Positions 8,230 through 11,196 of a stretch of DNA of 11,196 bases are shown here, piece after piece. This DNA is from Stephanodiscus triporus (Eukaryota; Bacillariophyta; Thalassiosirophyceae; Thalassiosirales; Thalassiosiraceae), in NCBI GenBank assembly GCA_036939755.1, contig JALLAZ010000932.1:1-11196 (forward strand). The letters run 5' to 3'. Each line of letters opens with the position of its first letter. Position 1 is the first letter of the stretch. A program made the translations under genes and the position numbers. The notes below the pieces were generated by a model. It was not told the DNA's origin, made no database searches, and saw only the letters and a program-made list of their open reading frames with translations.

Positions 8230-8501
8230 CCCCCCCCTCCACCCAGGAGGTAGGCGGCGTATCCCGTCGAATCGTACGCGGCCGCCGTCATCGATGCGCC
8301 CCCGCCCCCTCCGATGCCGGACATCAGCCCCTCGAAGAGCAGTCCCTCCCATCCTCCTCCCCCTCCTCCCCCCCCCCCGACCGCCGCCGAGGACGACCAG
8401 TCGAAGCCCCCCCCCCCGCCGCCGTCGTCGCCGTCGCCGTCGTCGCCGCCGCCCCCCCCGCCCATGCCGTGATTCATAATGCCGTCGAGGCTTTCCATCA
8501 T
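4941..8501 (-). CDS. Bromodomain protein with NZF zinc finger and SUMO-interaction-like motifs
   Basis: This 1186-residue protein is probably a nuclear, chromatin-associated reader or adaptor. Residues 1-430 are low complexity: poly-Gly, poly-Ser, Gln runs and acidic/aromatic patches. Residues about 466-685 form a helical, globular-looking domain (EVVRHIRTKTDDV to HPYLPFFHRLEA) that I do not recognise. Next come SIM-like VVCL plus an acidic/Ser tail (693-705), a bipartite NLS (KKR 735-737, ten residues, KRR 748-750), a second SIM-like IICL with an acidic tail (822-833), and a RanBP2/NZF finger (Trp904, Cys906, Cys909, Asn913, Cys920, Cys923) with Thr910-Phe911 and Met922 in the ubiquitin-contact positions. 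The C-terminus (about 1024-1164) fits a bromodomain: FLEPV in the ZA loop, YTSIIKHPLCFHEI (1061-1074), and AYN with Asn1133 as the acetyl-lysine anchor. The AB loop is about 26 residues longer than usual. The start is the ATG pair at 8496-8501. Bromodomain and finger calls come from motif reading; binding to SUMO, ubiquitin or acetyl-lysine is inference. It is divergent from the CdsA gene. Confidence 0.82.
7224..7248. repeat. CGA/TCG microsatellite (poly-Ser codons)
   Basis: Eight perfect CGA units lie inside the large minus-strand gene and read as TCG serine codons within the Ser run at residues 419-427. Uniform codon use points to recent replication slippage. Confidence 0.85.
7592..7612. 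repeat. CGA/TCG microsatellite (poly-Ser codons)
   Basis: Seven ACG-phase units lie next to a C10 tract at 7582-7591. On the minus strand they encode the Ser run around residues 297-303, directly before Trp304 and a poly-Gly run. Confidence 0.8.
8199..8229. repeat. CGA/TCG microsatellite (poly-Ser codons)
   Basis: About ten perfect CGA units make this the longest of the three. They encode the Ser run at residues 92-101 of the large protein, directly after a poly-Gly run. Length polymorphism between strains is expected. Confidence 0.85.
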
Positions 8502-8951
8502 AATATAAGTGTTACTTTATTCGGAACCGCGCGCACGCTGGGGGGGGGGGGAGGGTTCTATTATTATATTGTATTATTATTATTTATTTGTTTTATATTA
8601 TTTGTGTGTATTTTACCGACACCCTGCCTGCGAGTGCCGACTTCCGGAGAAATCTCCCTCTCTCTATCGAGTGTATCGTATGGTACGACAGAGCACCGAT
8701 CTAATTTAGAAAGAGTAAATGAGGAGTACATAAATAGAGTGACGTTTTTAGTGAGAGTGCGACAGTAGTACTATGGTACTTATGACAGTATCTACCAGAG
8801 TTGTAGAGTGTAAATATAGCGAGCGACAATGAGCTCGACCGCGATCGAGCATGGCATGCATGGGAGGACCATGAGAATAATAATAATATCATCAACTGAA
8901 CATTGTTTAATAATTGGGACGCGAGTCGTTGGTGGACGTTAACACGAGACG
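8502..8951. promoter_or_regulatory. Divergent promoter region, bromodomain gene and CdsA
   Basis: 450 bp separates the two diverging start codons. Going plus-ward it holds a G12 tract (8540-8551), a strongly AT-rich ATT-repeat-like stretch (about 8557-8615), a pyrimidine-rich CTCTCTCT patch (about 8658-8667), one TGACGT word (8740-8745, the core of cAMP/CO2-response elements described in diatoms, but a single hexamer proves nothing), and a short inverted repeat GCTCGA/TCGAGC (8833-8850). No TATA box is certain. The call is based on layout. Confidence 0.5.
8540..8551 (+). repeat. G12 homopolymer tract
   Basis: Twelve consecutive G on the plus strand, 39 bp upstream of the large gene's start codon. 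In the minus-strand transcript it would be a C12 run in the 5' UTR, if transcription starts beyond it. Confidence 0.8.
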
Positions 8952-10154
8952 ATGAACGACCGGCCCATCTCGAGCGCTCCTCCCTCGTCGTCGTCGTCGA
9001 CGTGGAAGGACGTGCCCCGTCGGCTCATAACGGTCGCGCTCGGCGTCCCTTCGATGATACTTTTACTACGACATCCCGTGACCTCCTGGCTTTTCTTCCA
9101 GGGAGCGCATGTGATTTGCCTATTGGAGTGGAAGGCGCTCATTCCATCGTCGTCGTATGTTAAGAAATCGTCGGGGGGTGATGCGATAAGAAGAAAGGAC
9201 GATGCAGTGCCAAGCATGATTTCTGCGGGAATTGCACCAAAATCGAATATTGGGATACTTTCTTTCCTGACGAGAATAATCCCCGACGACGACGAAGACT
9301 ACGTCGACTGCGATGACAGGACAAATTGCTCACCACTATCGAACTTCATATTTTACGTATTCTGCCTCTTCTCCATACTCGTTTCCGTCCTCCCCACATC
9401 CTACACCCCCCCGTGTCTAATGTTATTCGGCATCGCCATGAGATTGATCCCACATCTTCCCAATTATCAATCATCCTCATCGTCGTGCATTACATCAACG
9501 AATGCAAATGCGAGATTCTACATCGTTGCGATGCAACATTATCAATTCGGACTGGCGTATCTCTCCATCGGATTTCACTTCCTACTGAAGATATCGAAGA
9601 TCGGCGGACCGATACATATCGGGAACCTGTTGTTCGTTGTTTGGATGAGCGATACGGGCGCACTAATTCTTGGTCGGTCGATGAAATGGAAGGGGGAAAA
9701 TAAAGGAGGGAACCGAGGAAGCGCAAACGACAGTCGAAACGAAACTGGTCTGTCATTCTTGAAATCTATCAGCCCAGGAAAAACATTGCCCGGTCTGCTG
9801 GGTGGCGTCATCACCGGTCCAATCTCGGCCGTGATATATCGTATACTTCTCCCTTCATCAAGGATGAACCATTCGACGGAAGGTGGACGGTGCGATGACT
9901 CAGCTGCATCATCCCTCGCAAAGATTGTTCAACTTCCAATCTACTTTTTGAATCACCCACTATCACGAATGGCGATCCTGGGACTCGTCCTCTCCTTATC
10001 CGGAATCGTGGGCGACCTCGCCGAAAGCTCCGTGAAACGCCTGTCAAGGAAAAAAGACAGCGGAGGATTGCTTCCCGGACACGGCGGAGTTTTGGATCGT
10101 TTCGACTCGACATTCGTTGCCGGGGTAGCGTATTATTATTGGGTGCTTGCATGA
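8952..10154 (+). CDS. cdsA: Phosphatidate cytidylyltransferase (CDP-diacylglycerol synthase, CdsA family)
   Basis: This 400-residue integral membrane enzyme should make CDP-diacylglycerol from phosphatidic acid and CTP, the branch point to phosphatidylglycerol, cardiolipin and phosphatidylinositol. The C-terminus carries the complete family signature at 359-385: S-x-V-K-R, then KDSGGLLPGHGGVLDRFD (368-385) with the metal/CTP-binding acidic residues. Upstream are the conserved SDTGALILGR (233-242) and SPGKTLPGLLGG (274-285). About eight or nine hydrophobic segments are spread over residues 25-60, 131-168, 197-241, 280-300, 339-357 and 386-400. It is longer than bacterial CdsA because of a hydrophilic insertion at about 62-130 and another at about 301-322. 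It resembles the bacterial/plastid/prokaryote-like class. The N-terminus (MNDRPISSAPPSSSSS) shows no clear signal peptide, so plastid, mitochondrial or ER location is open. The ATG at 8952 is the first in frame and directly precedes the expected N-terminal region. It is divergent from the bromodomain gene. Confidence 0.93.
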   Translation: MNDRPISSAPPSSSSSTWKDVPRRLITVALGVPSMILLLRHPVTSWLFFQGAHVICLLEWKALIPSSSYVKKSSGGDAIRRKDDAVPSMISAGIAPKSNIGILSFLTRIIPDDDEDYVDCDDRTNCSPLSNFIFYVFCLFSILVSVLPTSYTPPCLMLFGIAMRLIPHLPNYQSSSSSCITSTNANARFYIVAMQHYQFGLAYLSIGFHFLLKISKIGGPIHIGNLLFVVWMSDTGALILGRSMKWKGENKGGNRGSANDSRNETGLSFLKSISPGKTLPGLLGGVITGPISAVIYRILLPSSRMNHSTEGGRCDDSAASSLAKIVQLPIYFLNHPLSRMAILGLVLSLSGIVGDLAESSVKRLSRKKDSGGLLPGHGGVLDRFDSTFVAGVAYYYWVLA

Positions 10155-10346
10155 GTCGAGCTGGCTGGTGCTAGAGATAAAGTTCTCGTTCGCCACGGAT
10201 GCTTTCGATGTGTTTGTCATTTGTCCAATATTTTCATCATGTTCGCGCCATCAGCTTTTATGATGTCTCTATTAGAGTATGTATATGAAAAATACACCTT
10301 TACAAAGCATTGAGTTAGAGATATGATTAAGTAGTCATCTCTGCGC
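10155..10346. other. 3' flank of the CdsA gene
   Basis: AT-rich sequence after the CdsA stop, presumably 3' UTR and terminator. No coding frame or recognised signal. A small CTCTA/TAGAG near-palindrome occurs at about 10268. Confidence 0.4.
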
Positions 10347-10485
10347 CCTGTGCACAGGCAAAAATTTTTGCTCCGAAATCCCAGAATCACACCTTTCCCG
10401 CCCCAAAAAAGGTATGATTCGGCGTCTGGCCAGCGTAGCAGTGTCCAGGGGTCCGATCATACCTGGACACTCCAAGAGAATCATA
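10347..10485. repeat. Cluster of palindromes and interlocking inverted repeats
   Basis: Within 140 bp: a perfect 12-bp palindrome CCTGTGCACAGG (10347-10358); a perfect 14-bp palindrome GCAAAAATTTTTGC (10358-10371) sharing one base with it; GAATCACACC (10384-10393) facing GGTATGATTC (10411-10420) with one mismatch; the same GGTATGAT arm also matching ATCATACC (10456-10463); TATGATTC (10413-10420) matching GAATCATA (10478-10485); and a perfect 10-bp stem AGTGTCCAGG/CCTGGACACT (10440-10449 and 10462-10471, 12-nt loop). One arm can pair with three partners, so alternative folds exist. It could be a structured RNA, a multi-site regulatory element or a transposon remnant. I match it to no known snRNA, tRNA or element. 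Confidence 0.65.
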
Positions 10486-10902
10486 GTTTCTCTCCTCCGC
10501 GCCCAAATTTCCTCCTGTTGCCGTCTTTTTTGTCGTCATCGATAATGCGCCGTCCTATTCGCGGTCCTCCTCCTTGCCGCTTCGATCGACTGATCCTGTC
10601 CAAGTCATCGCTGTCGTGGTGGTGCAGCGTCCGCCTTCTCGTCCTCCTTTGTCGTTCCCTCCCTGTTGTCATCATCGTTGTTCCCGTCACGATTGCGACA
10701 AGGACATCGCACGGCGTGTCGAGTTACCGCATGGTGGCGAGGTAGATCGTTGCATCAACCACCGCCGTCGGCCGCAGACTGGGCGGCCGTCAGTGTCGCT
10801 GCAGCGTCGGAGTCAACCAGGCACGTTCTGGGAGCTTTATGGCAAGCTGGGGATGACAAGCTACGACATCGTCATGCCGCTCTAGATGGCAGACGGCGAC
10901 AA
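10486..10902. other. No convincing gene; possible signal-anchor ORF fragment
   Basis: I see no recognisable domain here on either strand. The best candidate is a 66-codon plus-strand frame, ATG at 10545 to the stop ending at 10745. It has a basic start (MRRPIRGPP) and a hydrophobic stretch of about 25 residues (SVRLLVLLCRSLPVVIIVVPV) that would make a signal anchor. It could be the first exon of a gene running rightwards, since a GT follows an AG at 10740-10743 next to its stop, but no downstream exon can be defended. I leave it as unannotated sequence. Confidence 0.3.
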
Positions 10903-11120
10903 ACACAACAATCAAATTGTACATGCTAGAGGGGAAGGGATGGTGGCGGTGGTGGAGACAACGACAACAACAACAACAACGATGACGATGGCCGCGGTGG
11001 AGGCGACAACACAACAATTAAATAATACACAGAAGAGGGGAAGGGATGGTGACAGCCACAGCCTGACGCGACAACGAGAGGGGAGGATGCAGACACAACA
11101 ATAAAAGAAATAAAGGTGGC
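10903..11120. repeat. Degenerate tandem direct repeats, period about 106 then 84 bp
   Basis: ACACAACAAT recurs at 10903-10912, 11009-11018 and 11093-11102. An 18-bp block AGAGGGGAAGGGATGGTG recurs exactly at 10928-10945 and 11034-11051, also 106 bp apart, and a shorter relative GAGAGGGGAGGATG sits at about 11075-11088. The matching 106-bp offset for two separate blocks shows a real diverged tandem duplication, not simple composition. In between is ACA/CAA microsatellite-like sequence (about 10959-10980). Open frames over this stretch give only Thr/Gln/His low complexity. Confidence 0.65.
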
Positions 11121-11196
11121 AAGTGAGGGGGACAGGAGCTATGACTTCTGGGCATGGTCGGAGAGTATTTTAATAAAAGATGGATGATGGGCGGGG

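Larger units (their letters stand above)
7560..8470. repeat. C-tract-dense low-complexity region (coding-strand G-runs)
   Basis: The part of the large gene encoding residues about 11-314 is packed with plus-strand C homopolymers, for example C10 at 7582-7591, C8 at 7651-7658, C11 at 8368-8378 and C11 at 8407-8417. On the coding strand these are GGG glycine codons. Many G-runs close together could form G-quadruplexes in the non-template DNA or mRNA. Such tracts are also prone to sequencing length errors, although the frame stays open throughout. Confidence 0.7.

Noticed and set aside
8740..8745. TGACGT as a diatom CO2/cAMP-responsive element
   Set aside because: It is a single hexamer without the paired elements; one copy is expected by chance in a few kilobases.
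7824..8768. Plus-strand 314-codon and 186-codon frames
   Set aside because: They are poly-Arg/Pro readings of the C-tract and CGA repeats that encode Gly and Ser on the other strand. One also runs into the promoter region.
10545..10745. Small signal-anchor protein gene or first exon
   Set aside because: There is a hydrophobic stretch, but no homology, no clear start context, no defensible splice acceptor, and repetitive surroundings.
10886..11104. Plus-strand 72-codon frame rich in Thr and Gln
   Set aside because: It only reads through the degenerate tandem repeats and ACA microsatellite.
1..11196. tRNA, snRNA, CRISPR array, insertion sequence or viral gene
   Set aside because: I found no B-box/anticodon structure, snRNA core, regular spacer array, transposase or capsid-like reading frame on either strand.

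Overview
The window looks like nuclear DNA of a eukaryotic alga, most likely a diatom or a related stramenopile with a red-derived complex plastid. Five long, uninterrupted coding regions sit on both strands with short intergenic gaps (117 to about 450 bp). One protein is a Golgi/ER-type nucleotide-sugar transporter and one is a bromodomain protein, both eukaryotic. A third carries an N-terminal signal peptide followed by an 'A-FAP' junction and an R/S-rich stretch, the bipartite plastid-targeting signal known from diatoms. No rRNA, tRNA, CRISPR array, insertion sequence or viral gene was seen. The species cannot be determined from the sequence alone.

Layout. 173-1459 (-): membrane-anchored alpha/beta-hydrolase of a plant/alga-type family. 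1460-1764: divergent promoter region. 1765-2718 (+): GDP-sugar-type nucleotide-sugar transporter of the DMT superfamily. 2836-4488 (-): predicted plastid-targeted FAD/NAD(P) disulfide oxidoreductase resembling mercuric reductase, convergent with the transporter. 4489-4940: intergenic. 4941-8501 (-): 1186-residue low-complexity nuclear protein with two SUMO-interaction-like motifs, a bipartite NLS, an NZF/RanBP2 zinc finger and a C-terminal bromodomain. 8502-8951: second divergent promoter region. 8952-10154 (+): CdsA-family phosphatidate cytidylyltransferase. 10155-11196: no convincing gene; it holds a dense cluster of palindromes and inverted repeats (10347-10485) and diverged direct repeats (10903-11120).

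The genes do not form an operon or an obvious pathway. Two (transporter, CdsA) belong to endomembrane or lipid metabolism, the hydrolase is probably in the secretory pathway, the oxidoreductase is probably plastidial, and the large protein is probably nuclear. The only organisational link is two head-to-head gene pairs, each sharing a short promoter region.

The most interesting object is the large protein at 4941-8501. Its second half combines motifs that can read SUMO (two near-duplicate SIMs), ubiquitin (an NZF finger with the Thr-Phe/Met ubiquitin-contact signature) and acetyl-lysine (a divergent bromodomain with an enlarged AB loop), behind a roughly 400-residue Gly/Ser/Gln-rich disordered half and a conserved-looking helical domain I do not recognise. 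Second is the plastid oxidoreductase, which keeps the redox cysteine pair but lacks the usual C-terminal His-Glu dyad.
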